A program made the translations under genes and the position numbers. From Cyanobacteria bacterium FACHB-DQ100 (lineage in GTDB: Bacteria; Cyanobacteriota; Cyanobacteriia; Leptolyngbyales; Leptolyngbyaceae), in NCBI GenBank assembly GCA_014695195.1, contig JACJNW010000028.1, forward strand, positions 868,001-932,000: DNA of 64,000 nt, written 5' to 3'. Every line of letters begins with the position of its first letter. Position 1 is the first letter of the stretch. A model generated the notes under the pieces. That model ran no database searches and was not told the DNA's origin. It worked only from the letters and a program-made list of their open reading frames with translations. Below, piece after piece: positions 36,716-45,481 of this stretch.

Positions 36716-37768
36716 ATGCCGCGCTCAACCACTCTCCTCACCCCCGAAGCCCTGGAGCCAACTGAATTCAAGTTTGATCTACCCGACCCGAACGACGATC
36801 GCATTGCAGAACTTGAATTTCAGCAGCAAATTGAGCAAGCATGGCAGGTGTGCGATCGCTTCGATTTGCAGACGGATATTTGGCGGGGACGAATTCTTAG
36901 AGCAGTCCGAGAGCGCGAAAAGCGATCGGGAGAAGGTCGCGGGGCTGGATTTCTCAATTGGTTGAAAGACCGCGAAATTAGCAAAACCCAAGCTTATAAA
37001 CTGATCGAACTTGCAAACAGCGCAGATATGCTTTTAGCAGGCGGATATATTGAGCCTGAAGATGTAAATCGATTTAGTAAGCAAGCCTTTGTCGAAACGG
37101 CTCAGTCGGAACCAGAAGTGCAGCAGCTTGTCGGCGATGCAGCGAAACGGGGCGATCGCATTACTCGTCGTGAAGTGCGACAACTCTCCGACGACTGGAC
37201 AGCCATGAGTTCAGAGTTGTTGCCCGAAGAGATTCGCGAGAAAGTTGTTGATCAAACGATTCCAACCCGTTATGTTGCGCCTTTGGTCAAACATTTGCAG
37301 AAACTACCCGAATCGCATCAGTCTTCAATTCGACAAGCGATCGCAGAGCAGCCTGATCTCGATACCTTGAAGCAGGCAACCGGAGAAGCTCGATCGCTCT
37401 CTCGCTATCTAGAAGCGGCTCCCCAAGTGCAAGCGTTGAATGACGAATCGATCGACATTCAGAACGCCTTGGATGAAGCGATGCGCTTAGGGTGTCTCAA
37501 CTCTGCCGCAGAATTAGTGAATCAAGCCGCGCAGCTAGAGCAAGCGATCGCTAAACTCTACACGACTTGGAAACGAGTCAATACCTTATCTGATAGGCTC
37601 TACGAAGATACGGGCGCGAGTACCCCGAATCTACGGTCGATGTTGAAATCGCTGGAACGGCTGTCTAGTGATTCGATCGAATTCTACTTTGGCGATCCGA
37701 GAGGCGAGAACTTTTCGCACACGATTCGACTCAAACTAGAAGACGATCAAATTTCAGACGGGGACTAG
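36716..37768 (+). CDS. Conserved cyanobacterial protein with HTH-like segment
   Basis: A 350-residue soluble, charged, mostly helical protein. Residues ~80-100 (FLNWLKDREISKTQAYKLIELAN) look like a helix-turn-helix of the sort seen in ParB/KfrA-like proteins; a middle helical region and a long coiled-coil-like stretch (residues ~240-290) follow, then a small beta tail (SIEFYFGDPRGENFSHTIRLKLE). I recognise it as conserved in cyanobacteria but cannot name a function. It may bind DNA. Its end overlaps a 46-codon gene on the other strand. Confidence 0.6.
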   Translation: MPRSTTLLTPEALEPTEFKFDLPDPNDDRIAELEFQQQIEQAWQVCDRFDLQTDIWRGRILRAVREREKRSGEGRGAGFLNWLKDREISKTQAYKLIELANSADMLLAGGYIEPEDVNRFSKQAFVETAQSEPEVQQLVGDAAKRGDRITRREVRQLSDDWTAMSSELLPEEIREKVVDQTIPTRYVAPLVKHLQKLPESHQSSIRQAIAEQPDLDTLKQATGEARSLSRYLEAAPQVQALNDESIDIQNALDEAMRLGCLNSAAELVNQAAQLEQAIAKLYTTWKRVNTLSDRLYEDTGASTPNLRSMLKSLERLSSDSIEFYFGDPRGENFSHTIRLKLEDDQISDGD

Positions 37769-37905
37769 CGATCGCTCGATCGTCTTAGATACACCCAGTG
37801 GCGGTAGTTCGGGTGAACATGACCTTCGGGTTCTCGGTGCAAGTTCGTTTCCGGTTCAACGGGCTTGCGGTCTTGTTCTAACTTCTTGCGATTAAAGAAT
37901 TTCAT
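37765..37905 (-). CDS. 46-residue basic/His-rich protein
   Basis: MKFFNRKKLEQDRKPVEPET, then NLHREPEGHVHPNYRHWVYL and a basic tail (46 residues). ATG 37905 is fixed by a strong GAGGAGG site eight bases upstream; the frame extends further but without a site. Five histidines cluster in residues 22-35, so metal or nucleic-acid binding is conceivable. No family is recognised. The stop overlaps the opposing gene's end by 4 bp. Confidence 0.6.
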   Translation of the reverse strand: MKFFNRKKLEQDRKPVEPETNLHREPEGHVHPNYRHWVYLRRSSDR

Positions 37906-38066
37906 GAGAGTCCTCCTCAATGAAGTGATTGCAGGAGGCACTTTCAAACCTGTCACCATACTTGGCTAAGGCAGCCGTATGTCCGAATCTTTTCTGTGCC
38001 TTATACTACTATTCTACAAGATTCTGCTAAGGCCATATCACTAAAGAGCGATTTGTTTCTTTAGGT

Positions 38067-38630
38067 TTAGCGGAAGAACTCAGCAACCGCGCAATCAAAT
38101 TCCGGAAGCAATGCAGAGGTTAATCTATCTTGCGAAAATAAAGTAGAAACGAGTTGAAGCAGAGCATCCTGACGGCGATACACTTCTAACTGTTGGATTC
38201 GCCAATCGAGAATCCAATACTCCTGAACTCCGCGTTCTGCATATAGTTTTAGCTTGGTTTCGCGGTCTCGGCGCTCATTCTGCGTTCCGGGAGACAATAC
38301 CTCGACGATGAGTTCTGGGGCGATCGTAAAATGCCCTTCTTCATCGACTCCCACAGCTAACCGCTCATTGCTAATCCAAATGACATCTGGAATCACGTTA
38401 TCTGCATCGTCAAAAATGACTCCCGGAGTCGGAACTGCTTGTCCCACTTGGGATATGCCTGACCAAACATTCAGCACTTGATAGGCTTGTCCAATCACTT
38501 TCTGATGCTTCCAGTGCGGGGCGCGGGTCATGAGCAGATGTCCATCAACAATTTCATAGCGATTACTGCTCTCAGGCAGAAGCTTGAGATCTTCAGTCGT
38601 CCAGTAGACTCGATTTGCAGCTTGAGACAT
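38067..38630 (-). CDS. Uma2 family (DUF820) protein
   Basis: A 187-residue Uma2 protein with all the usual blocks: YWTTEDLKLLPESSNRYEIVDGHLLMT, VIPDVIWISNERL, APELIVEVLSPGTQNERRDRETKLKLYAERGVQEYWILDW, and a short C-terminus. The putative nuclease residues (D in IPDV, E-x-V in IVEVLS, K in TKLKLY) are all present. It is the second intact copy in this window. No mobile element is adjacent. Confidence 0.88.
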   Translation of the reverse strand: MSQAANRVYWTTEDLKLLPESSNRYEIVDGHLLMTRAPHWKHQKVIGQAYQVLNVWSGISQVGQAVPTPGVIFDDADNVIPDVIWISNERLAVGVDEEGHFTIAPELIVEVLSPGTQNERRDRETKLKLYAERGVQEYWILDWRIQQLEVYRRQDALLQLVSTLFSQDRLTSALLPEFDCAVAEFFR

Positions 38631-38714
38631 AAGGACAGCAGCTTAGAGGATGTTGTTATTGTAGGCGAACACCCTTCGCGTGAGCCAAACGCAACACTAA
38701 AATCATTACTAAAA

Positions 38715-40034
38715 TCATTGTTTCCCGTTCCAACGTAGCACTACAACTTCTTCGCGGATTTGTTCTTTCGTTGCAGTCGCTAATCGAGTTCTAAACAAAT
38801 CAATGTTCACCACTTCATAGCCCAGTTCACTAGCAATGTCTGCTAACAGTTGACCTGTCCGAATCATCACACGCAAATATGACGCTTGATCTCCAACCAC
38901 ATAAGCTAGCTGAGCACCAGGGCGCAGTGCAGAACGTAACTCAGCTAAATGCTTTGCCATTCCGCCGAAATACAGCTTAGTGACTCGTGCATACATTCGC
39001 TCAAACCCGCTTGTTTTTCCAAGCTCAATCCGGCGATCTTCAATTTCTTGAGCAATGCGTTGAATCTCAGGAAAATGCGACACCCATCGATCGTCGTCAT
39101 CGACCTTATAAACGCCGCGTGTGTTTGATCGCACTAATCCCCGCTTCATTGCTTGCAGTTCAGCTTTGGTGTTGATAAAGCCAAGCAGCACCGACTCTAG
39201 CCGTGTCGTGCGGGTGTAGTCTTTCTCATTGGGATAAGGTGGGGAAGTAATCACCGCATCAATCGAATCCGGTGCCAGAATCTGTCCGGCGTTGCGAGAA
39301 TCTGCATGGTGAACGATCGCTTCGGTTTCAGCTTGAGAGGCTAAGGTGCGTAAATCGTTGGCAATGATTCGCACTGCCTGTAGCCACGATTCAATCACAG
39401 GCGCATCAGATTTCGCTACTCCGATGCTCACTTCCGGTCTAAATCGTAAGTTACTAATCGAGAATACTAAAGCTTTTGCGAGTGCAAGCCGAATGTGAGC
39501 ATCATAGCGATCGTTTGAATGTCGCTGGATTTCCTCAAGTAGCACTAGGGTTTTATCCAGTGGAACAGGACTGATGGAATCAGCTAACAGTAGCTTTTGG
39601 ACTTCTTCGGTTAGAGTTCGGGGTTGTCGCGGCTGATTTTGCACTGCTTCTGCGGTGGTTGCAATGTCTTCTGCGTGACGAATTAAAGCATCAGGATCAA
39701 CTGTCCAATTAAGCTTCGTTTGACAAGCAAATGCTGCCATTGCATTGGCTTCAATTCCAACGCTCTTAATGCCTAATTTTTTGCACTCAACCGGAGTCGT
39801 TCCAGTTCCACAAAACGGATCAAGCACTCGTTGGGATGAATCAACTTTAAACTTCTGCAAATACTCTCGGACGAGGTGCGGCGGGTAAGAAAGCACAAAG
39901 CGATACCAATCGTGGGCTGATCGATCTTCGGGTCGAAGTTGATTAATCTCTAAGCCTTTGCGGTTTGAATTTGGGACTGGGATCGGTAACGATAGCTGGG
40001 TCGATCTTGGCGATTCAACTTCGGCATTTAGCAT
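38715..40034 (-). CDS. Site-specific DNA methyltransferase (SPPY type)
   Basis: A 439-residue class I methyltransferase. The AdoMet-binding motif VLDPFCGTGTTPVECKKLGIKSVGIEAN is N-terminal (~70) and the catalytic VITSPPYPNEKDYTRTTRLE lies near residue 265. The (S/T)SPPY motif with this order is typical of N4-cytosine (or some N6-adenine) modification enzymes. A ~170-residue middle region probably holds target recognition. No restriction endonuclease gene flanks it, so it looks solitary. The target cannot be read from sequence. It lies 93 bp downstream of nadE on the same strand. Confidence 0.85.
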   Translation of the reverse strand: MLNAEVESPRSTQLSLPIPVPNSNRKGLEINQLRPEDRSAHDWYRFVLSYPPHLVREYLQKFKVDSSQRVLDPFCGTGTTPVECKKLGIKSVGIEANAMAAFACQTKLNWTVDPDALIRHAEDIATTAEAVQNQPRQPRTLTEEVQKLLLADSISPVPLDKTLVLLEEIQRHSNDRYDAHIRLALAKALVFSISNLRFRPEVSIGVAKSDAPVIESWLQAVRIIANDLRTLASQAETEAIVHHADSRNAGQILAPDSIDAVITSPPYPNEKDYTRTTRLESVLLGFINTKAELQAMKRGLVRSNTRGVYKVDDDDRWVSHFPEIQRIAQEIEDRRIELGKTSGFERMYARVTKLYFGGMAKHLAELRSALRPGAQLAYVVGDQASYLRVMIRTGQLLADIASELGYEVVNIDLFRTRLATATKEQIREEVVVLRWNGKQ

Positions 40035-40127
40035 ATCTTACGGGGTCGATCGCGAAACGATTTGGATGCAATCTGCACAAGATTACTACGAAACGCCAGA
40101 AACAGCGCTAATTTACAAGGGATTCGA

Positions 40128-41801
40128 TCAAATTCGAGCAATCCAACGATTTGCGATCGGCATTCTCCATCCGGTGCCAAAGGCACGATCGGTCACTTTC
40201 AATCCGGGAGGTGCTTGCTTGCGCTTAAATTCTGCAATCCGAACTAATTTAACGATTCGTTCGACGATCGCCGCTTCATGTCCGGTAGCAACAATTTCGG
40301 CAGGGGCTTGATGTTGGTGAATGTAGCGATCGAGAATGTCGTCCAACACATCGTATTCTGGCAGTGAGTCTTGATCTTTCTGACCAGGCTTTAATTCTGC
40401 GCTGGGCGGTTTCACAAGCACATTCACCGGAATGATCTCTTGCGATCGATTAATCCATTCGCACAGCTTGTAGACTTTTGTTTTCGGCACATCTGCGATC
40501 GCGGCTAACCCACCATTCATGTCTCCGTATAAGGTGCAATATCCGACAGCAATCTCTGATTTGTTTCCGGTTGAAACTAAGAGATGTCCAAATTTGTTCG
40601 ACACTGCCATCAGCAAAGTACCGCGAATTCGAGACTGTAAATTCTCTTCTGCCAGGCCGAAGGGTGTTCCTGCAAACAATGGATCAAGGGTGTGATCAAA
40701 ACATTCCATGATTGTTCCGATCGGCAATGTTTGCGTCTGAATTCCTAAATTCTGAGCAAGATCTAGCGCGTCTTGAATGGAATGATCAGAACTATAGGGA
40801 GAAGGCATCAGAATGCCGAGAACATTGTCTTGACCAACTGCTTCGGCTGCGATCGCGGCAATTAATGATGAATCAATTCCACCACTCAAACCCAATACAA
40901 TCTTAGAAAAACCACATTTACGGGCATAATCTCGCACACCTAAAACTAAAGCTGACCATAGTTCAGCTTCTTCGCAATCGGGAGCCTCTACGATCGTGCT
41001 GTTCTCAAAATCCCGTGTTGCAAGATTGTACTCAATCGTTAGCCAATCTTCTTCAAAGCTAATCGATCGTGCAATCAATGCCCCTTTTCGATTGATTGCA
41101 AAGCTTGCGCCATCAAAGATCAGATCATCATTACCGCCAACTTGATTTGCGTAGATTAAAGGTTGCTGAAATCGCAATGCTCCATGTTGCAGCATCGCTT
41201 CCCTCAGCTTTCGCTTTCCGACTGTGTAGGGCGAGGCGGAAAGATTGATCGTGAATTCTACGCCTGCCTGGGCGAGATCTGCGATCGGATTCAAGGTATA
41301 GGTTCGTCTGCCCCAAAATTCCTCATCGTTCCAAAGATCCTCGCAGATTGTGACTCCAATCCGAACTCCATCTAGCTCGAACTGATTTGGCTGATTTCCC
41401 GGCTCAAAGTAGCGATCCTCATCAAACACATCGTAAGTTGGCAGTAAGCGCTTGTGAAAGACTTTCAGAATGTTGCCTTTCTCAATCAATGCCACACTGT
41501 TGAACAAGGGTTTTCCGCCTGTTGAGAGCGATCGAGCATTTGGCTCAACGGTTCCCACTAACACCGCCACACCTTCAGGGATGTTTGCTGCAAGCTCCGC
41601 AAGTTGCTTTGCCATTGTTGCAATAAAGCTCGGATCAAGCAGCAGATCGCGTGGTGGATAACCACAGAGTGATAGTTCTGGAGTCAGCAGTAAACGAACA
41701 TTCTCAGATGCTGCACGATCGGCAGCTTGGAGAATTTTGTTCGCGTTGCCTTGGATATCTCCGATCGTCGGATTGAGTTGTGCGATCGCAATTTTCATCA
41801 T
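40128..41801 (-). CDS. nadE: NAD+ synthetase, glutamine-hydrolysing
   Basis: The last step of NAD synthesis: nicotinate adenine dinucleotide plus ATP and glutamine give NAD+. The 557-residue protein has an N-terminal nitrilase-type glutaminase domain (LTPELSLCGYPPRDLLLD with the Glu, HKRLLPTYDVFDE with the Lys, GVTICEDLW with the Cys) and a C-terminal synthetase with the PP-loop LGLSGGIDSSLIAAI (~306) and STGNKSEIAVGYCTLYGD. The ATG at 41801 overlaps the hepT stop (ATGA), implying translational coupling. It is the last gene of the pncB-nadD-nrtR operon. Confidence 0.97.
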   Translation of the reverse strand: MMKIAIAQLNPTIGDIQGNANKILQAADRAASENVRLLLTPELSLCGYPPRDLLLDPSFIATMAKQLAELAANIPEGVAVLVGTVEPNARSLSTGGKPLFNSVALIEKGNILKVFHKRLLPTYDVFDEDRYFEPGNQPNQFELDGVRIGVTICEDLWNDEEFWGRRTYTLNPIADLAQAGVEFTINLSASPYTVGKRKLREAMLQHGALRFQQPLIYANQVGGNDDLIFDGASFAINRKGALIARSISFEEDWLTIEYNLATRDFENSTIVEAPDCEEAELWSALVLGVRDYARKCGFSKIVLGLSGGIDSSLIAAIAAEAVGQDNVLGILMPSPYSSDHSIQDALDLAQNLGIQTQTLPIGTIMECFDHTLDPLFAGTPFGLAEENLQSRIRGTLLMAVSNKFGHLLVSTGNKSEIAVGYCTLYGDMNGGLAAIADVPKTKVYKLCEWINRSQEIIPVNVLVKPPSAELKPGQKDQDSLPEYDVLDDILDRYIHQHQAPAEIVATGHEAAIVERIVKLVRIAEFKRKQAPPGLKVTDRAFGTGWRMPIANRWIARI

Positions 41802-42139
41802 GATTGGTTCAGCGTTTGCAAGATAGCAGTAATGTTTGTTTTAAGCTCTGGCAGATTTTGCTCTACGACCCGCCAAACTTCTTCAGGATCAACTCGGACA
41901 TAATCGTGAATTAAAACATCTCTTAATCCTGCAATCCGTTTCCAAGAAATATCAGGATAGCTTTCTCTAATCGAAAGTGGTAATTGTTTAGTCGCTTCTC
42001 CAATAATCTCAAGATTGCGAACTACAGCATCCCGCATCATACGATTTTGCAAAAATGCTTCGCGTCCTTCAGCAGTATAGGATTCGATCCATGTAATGCA
42101 TTCTAAAATATCGCTGAGTAAGAGACGGATTTCTCTCAT
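41798..42139 (-). CDS. hepT: HepT-like ribonuclease toxin
   Basis: A 113-residue HEPN-domain protein (formerly DUF86). The catalytic R-x4-H-x-Y motif is present as RDVLIHDY near residue 75, preceded by RNLEIIGEATKQLPLSIRESYPDISWKRIAGL. Known HepT toxins cleave RNA (in one cyanobacterial case the tRNA 3' end) and are silenced when MntA adds AMP groups to the tyrosine of this motif. It starts inside the mntA stop codon and ends inside the nadE start codon, four-base overlaps on both sides. Confidence 0.93.
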   Translation of the reverse strand: MREIRLLLSDILECITWIESYTAEGREAFLQNRMMRDAVVRNLEIIGEATKQLPLSIRESYPDISWKRIAGLRDVLIHDYVRVDPEEVWRVVEQNLPELKTNITAILQTLNQS

Positions 42140-42429
42140 AAGGGAACTGCCTCTTTCAGAACACGATCGCGAATCAATTCATGCAAATTTTCTGGTAGCG
42201 CCACATCAACTTTTCGTCCTAACACATCTTCGAGATCTTGAATTAGCGCAATGCGATCGAGCAAACTATGATTTTTCATCTCCACTAAGAAATCAACATC
42301 ACTTTCTGCATTGGCTTCTCCTCTTGAGACGGAGCCAAAAACCCGAATATTAAAGGCTTTATGCTTGCGTGCGATCGCTAAGATCTCCTCTCGCTTATCC
42401 GCTAATAGTTCCTCGATTCCAAGTCCCAT
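42136..42429 (-). CDS. mntA: MntA-like nucleotidyltransferase antitoxin
   Basis: A 97-residue minimal nucleotidyltransferase. The signature G-S-x10-D-x-D is complete (GSVSRGEANAESDVDF, ~32-46), with the third Asp in KVDVALPENL. Relatives are AMP-transferring antitoxins that modify HepT. It begins 10 bp after the nrtR stop codon and overlaps hepT by 4 bp, so the two are surely co-translated. Its place inside an NAD-synthesis operon is unusual. Confidence 0.92.
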   Translation of the reverse strand: MGLGIEELLADKREEILAIARKHKAFNIRVFGSVSRGEANAESDVDFLVEMKNHSLLDRIALIQDLEDVLGRKVDVALPENLHELIRDRVLKEAVPL

Positions 42430-42439
42430 AATTTTAATC

Positions 42440-43183
42440 TCAAATAAACACTAAAGGCTTATCTTTTAGGGGTGCAAATGCCTCGGCATCAAAGCGATAT
42501 AAACTTGCAGGTCGTCCCGCTCCTCTGGAAACTTTTACGCCTGTATCTGATAAGAAGCCGAGCTTTAATAGGCGCGATCGAAAGTTAGAATAATCCGAAA
42601 AATTCTCGCCTAGAACTGTGGTGTAAAGCTGAAATAAATCACTTAATGTAAACAATTCTGGTAATACATCAAACGCAACTGGACTGTATTCTAATTTGTT
42701 TCTTAAACGGCGATGACCATACTCTAAAATCTTGTTGTGATCAAATGCGAGTTGGGGTAATTGATCCACAGGATACCAAGCAATTCCGCTCACTCCATCT
42801 GCAATCAGTTCAGCTTCTGCAAACCGAACTAACGCAAAATAACTCACGGATAGATATCGCACTCCATAACTCTCTTTCGCCTCGCGCGGATCGCGATCGG
42901 GGCCGCCAAACGTATAAAGCTGCTCTAGATAAAGATTCCTCACCCGAATCTTTTCTGACAGAATCCGATAAGCTGCATCTTCGAGTGATTCTCCTTGTCG
43001 CACCAGGGTTCCCGGCAAGCTCCACTGCCCTAAAAACGGCTCCTCATGGCGCATCACCAGCAGAACCAACAAGCGATTTTGCGCGGTGTCTACCGAAAAA
43101 ATGACGTTATCCACTCCCACCCTGAAATCTGCAAGCTTCTCTCCCATCAATGAACGGGTTGTTTTTTTATGTGTGCGTGGCAT
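42440..43183 (-). CDS. nrtR: NrtR-type NUDIX transcriptional regulator of NAD metabolism
   Basis: A 247-residue protein. Residues ~20-155 form a NUDIX domain (GQWSLPGTLVRQGESLEDAAYRILSEKIRV) in which the catalytic REXXEE is degenerate, and the C-terminal ~90 residues form a winged helix (FTLSDLFQLYTTVLGENFSDYSNFRSRLL, SRGAGRPASLYRF). This is the NrtR plan: ADP-ribose or related NAD products bind the NUDIX fold and release DNA. It is encoded among the genes it most likely controls. The start at 43183 overlaps nadD by 37 bp; ATG 43147 is an alternative. Confidence 0.88.
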   Translation of the reverse strand: MPRTHKKTTRSLMGEKLADFRVGVDNVIFSVDTAQNRLLVLLVMRHEEPFLGQWSLPGTLVRQGESLEDAAYRILSEKIRVRNLYLEQLYTFGGPDRDPREAKESYGVRYLSVSYFALVRFAEAELIADGVSGIAWYPVDQLPQLAFDHNKILEYGHRRLRNKLEYSPVAFDVLPELFTLSDLFQLYTTVLGENFSDYSNFRSRLLKLGFLSDTGVKVSRGAGRPASLYRFDAEAFAPLKDKPLVFI

Positions 43184-43734
43184 TGATACAGTTGCTCCCG
43201 ATCGATATAAGCCTGAATCGAGGCTGTCACCCCAGATAAGTCACAGCCTTCGCGATATGCGGTGGATGACACATCTGGAACCGTCGCAGGCGCGATCGTG
43301 GTTTGCGCTCCCAGTGCTTCCAATCGCTGTAAATCTTCCGTTTTGAACTGATAGCGCGATCGCGGAATCACCAAGACTCGCACTCGCTGCAAGAGTTCCG
43401 TCACGCGATACCATTTCGATAACTGTTGTGCTACATCAAATCCCACAACTAGAGTAAGCTCTGCATTCGGATAGCGCTCTTGAATGCGATCGACCGTGAC
43501 GATCGTTCTGGGATGACTCAGTTCGGGATGTACCTGCACATTCGGACAGCCTAACTCATTGACTAAAACTTGCAGCATGGCTGTTCGATGCGCTAACTCG
43601 GTTTGATGCGACTTAAATGGGTTGTCGGCTGCCCAAACTGCAACGTGATCAAACTGTCCGGACAGCCAGCGCAAAATTTCTAGATGTCCTGTGGTGGGCG
43701 GATCGGCACTAGTTCCAAATAGCGCGATTCTCAT
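43147..43734 (-). CDS. nadD: Nicotinate-nucleotide adenylyltransferase
   Basis: It adenylates nicotinate mononucleotide to deamido-NAD. The 195-residue protein begins with MRIALFGTSADPPTTGHLEIL, carrying the nucleotidyltransferase GTSADPPTxGH motif, and has VIPRSRY and DVSSTAYREG, the (S)SS(T)xxR C-terminal motif. The start overlaps the pncB stop by 4 bp. With PncB and NadE it gives a complete route from nicotinate to NAD+. Confidence 0.93.
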   Translation of the reverse strand: MRIALFGTSADPPTTGHLEILRWLSGQFDHVAVWAADNPFKSHQTELAHRTAMLQVLVNELGCPNVQVHPELSHPRTIVTVDRIQERYPNAELTLVVGFDVAQQLSKWYRVTELLQRVRVLVIPRSRYQFKTEDLQRLEALGAQTTIAPATVPDVSSTAYREGCDLSGVTASIQAYIDREQLYQCHAHIKKQPVH

Positions 43735-45095
43735 ACAGATTTGCTCCGGTGACGAGTGCGATCGGTTAACTCAGAAAGCGCTTCGGAGAGTTCGACTGGA
43801 AGCGCAATTGGACTTTCAAGCTGTCGCGCTGATTCGGGTAAGCTTTGAACATTTTTCCAGGCGCGATCGCGAATTTGGGCGATTGTTTCCGGTTCGCTCA
43901 TGCGCTCTCCCTGCTTGAACACCAATTGTAATAAAGGAATTTCTCCCTTGGGATCTTCAGTCGCAAGTCCTAAACGATCGCGCACTCCAGCTTGCCGAAA
44001 AATCTGCTTGCGTCCAGGATAGGTAACTTTCCCAGTCGCTTCTTTCATCACTGGAATTCCATCGATTTCAACTAGCTTATAAACCCCATTTACAGGAGCA
44101 CCCGTAACCAGTTGAGTTCCTAAGCCATAGCCATCAATGCAAGCCCCGTTTGCCCTTAACTCGGCAATGCGATACTCATCGAGATCGCCACTGGCAAAGA
44201 TTGAAACGCCAGGTAAGAGCGATCGCACTTTCTTCGACAAATCTAATAAATCGCCCGAATCAATCCGCACTCCTGCAAGCTCAATTTCTCCCGCTTTGAG
44301 TTGTTTCGAAAGCGATTCAGCCGCCGCGATCGTGTCGTAGGTATCAATCAGCAACGGCGCACCCGGAAAATAGCGATGAAAGGTAGCAAAAGCTCCGGAT
44401 TCAGTCCCCTCGATCGCGCTCAACGCCATCACCAATGAGTGCGCCATCGTGCCAACGGGCTTGCGATCGAGTTTCACTGCCGCTAATACATTTGAAGTCG
44501 CATCTAAACCGCCCGCTAGCGCCGATCGAGCCGCCCAAATCGAACCCTGTGGACTAAAGGCGCGACGAGTGCCAAACTCAAACAAAATCGCATCTTTACC
44601 CGCAACATCTCGCATTCGAGCCGCACGAGTTGCGACTAGGGTTTGATAATTAATCGTATTTAGCAAGTAGGTTTCAACCAGTTGAGCCTGCCACAAAGGA
44701 GCCTCAATCCGCAGCAAAGGTTCATTCGCAAATACTGCCGTCCCTTCTGGAACTGCCCAGACATCCCCCTCGAATTGTCCCTCTTTCAGCCGTGCCCAAA
44801 ACCGCTCCGGTGCTTGCTCAAAAATTCCCGTTGATTGTAGGGCTAAAATTTGCGCGTCGCCAAACTGAAAATTCTCCAAATATTCCAGGGCTTGCGCCAG
44901 TCCCATCGCAATTAAATAGCCAAATCCTTTTGGTAATCGCCGCACTGAAAGCTCAAAACTGGCGCGTCTTTGATCTAAACCTTCACCAACGTAACAAGCC
45001 GCCATTGTTAACTGATACAAATCAGTTAATAAGCTGTAATCTTCTGGACGAATAATGAGTTCAAGATCTTCCACCCAAATCCTCCTTGGGTTCAA
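43731..45095 (-). CDS. pncB: Nicotinate phosphoribosyltransferase
   Basis: First gene of the NAD salvage operon (454 residues). It makes nicotinate mononucleotide from nicotinate and PRPP. Diagnostic blocks: YSLLTDLYQLTMAACYVGEG at the N-terminus, FELSVRRLPKGFGYLIAMG, FEFGTRRAFSPQGSIWAARSALAGGLDATSN (~172), LIDTYDT (~250) and GVRIDSGDLLDLSKKVR (~275). The last ~60 residues (ELVFKQGERMSEPETIAQIRDRAW-like) are the usual C-terminal helix. The promoter must lie in the long upstream spacer; see the candidate operator. Confidence 0.96.
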   Translation of the reverse strand: MNPRRIWVEDLELIIRPEDYSLLTDLYQLTMAACYVGEGLDQRRASFELSVRRLPKGFGYLIAMGLAQALEYLENFQFGDAQILALQSTGIFEQAPERFWARLKEGQFEGDVWAVPEGTAVFANEPLLRIEAPLWQAQLVETYLLNTINYQTLVATRAARMRDVAGKDAILFEFGTRRAFSPQGSIWAARSALAGGLDATSNVLAAVKLDRKPVGTMAHSLVMALSAIEGTESGAFATFHRYFPGAPLLIDTYDTIAAAESLSKQLKAGEIELAGVRIDSGDLLDLSKKVRSLLPGVSIFASGDLDEYRIAELRANGACIDGYGLGTQLVTGAPVNGVYKLVEIDGIPVMKEATGKVTYPGRKQIFRQAGVRDRLGLATEDPKGEIPLLQLVFKQGERMSEPETIAQIRDRAWKNVQSLPESARQLESPIALPVELSEALSELTDRTRHRSKSV

Positions 45096-45135
45096 AGGTG
45101 ATGGCAGGCTGAGATTTACTGTTCCTAAATTATAG

Positions 45136-45155
45136 TTGATTTAACCAAAAGTCAA
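45136..45155. promoter_or_regulatory. Candidate NrtR operator upstream of pncB
   Basis: An imperfect 20-bp inverted repeat, TTGATTT...AAGTCAA (7 of 10 half-site positions match), lies 41 bp upstream of the pncB start. An autoregulated NrtR operon should have a palindromic operator about here. I have no aligned motif to compare with, so this is only a positional candidate. Confidence 0.3.
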
Positions 45156-45481
45156 GAAGTAGATTCAGAAAACCAGCAATCTAATCTAAAGGCAATCAAA
45201 AAGGATTATAGTAGCTCTAACAAAAACAAGCCGTTTTACAGATGTGAAGGGATGTTGCGATCGTTCCGTATTCGCTCTAGTTTTTATAACTTTATTCAAA
45301 TAGAAAATACGAAATTTCAAGAAAAACGAAATAACCTGCTTTCTTTCTAAACAATTGATGCGATTCCTGGCAATCTTCTGCCAAATTTCTCATAATGAGT
45401 CATTCGTAAATCTGTGAATTAGCCATTCACCTAGACAAATTTTTCTGCTCCACCAAACGCACACTTTGAAAGGTGATTCTT
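45156..45481. other. AT-rich spacer between divergent pncB and the 53-residue gene
   Basis: About 325 bp, noticeably AT-rich around 45280-45360. It should hold promoters for both sides, but none can be fixed by eye. A GAAAGGTGA ribosome site precedes the small gene at its right end. No repeat or RNA recognised. Confidence 0.35.
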
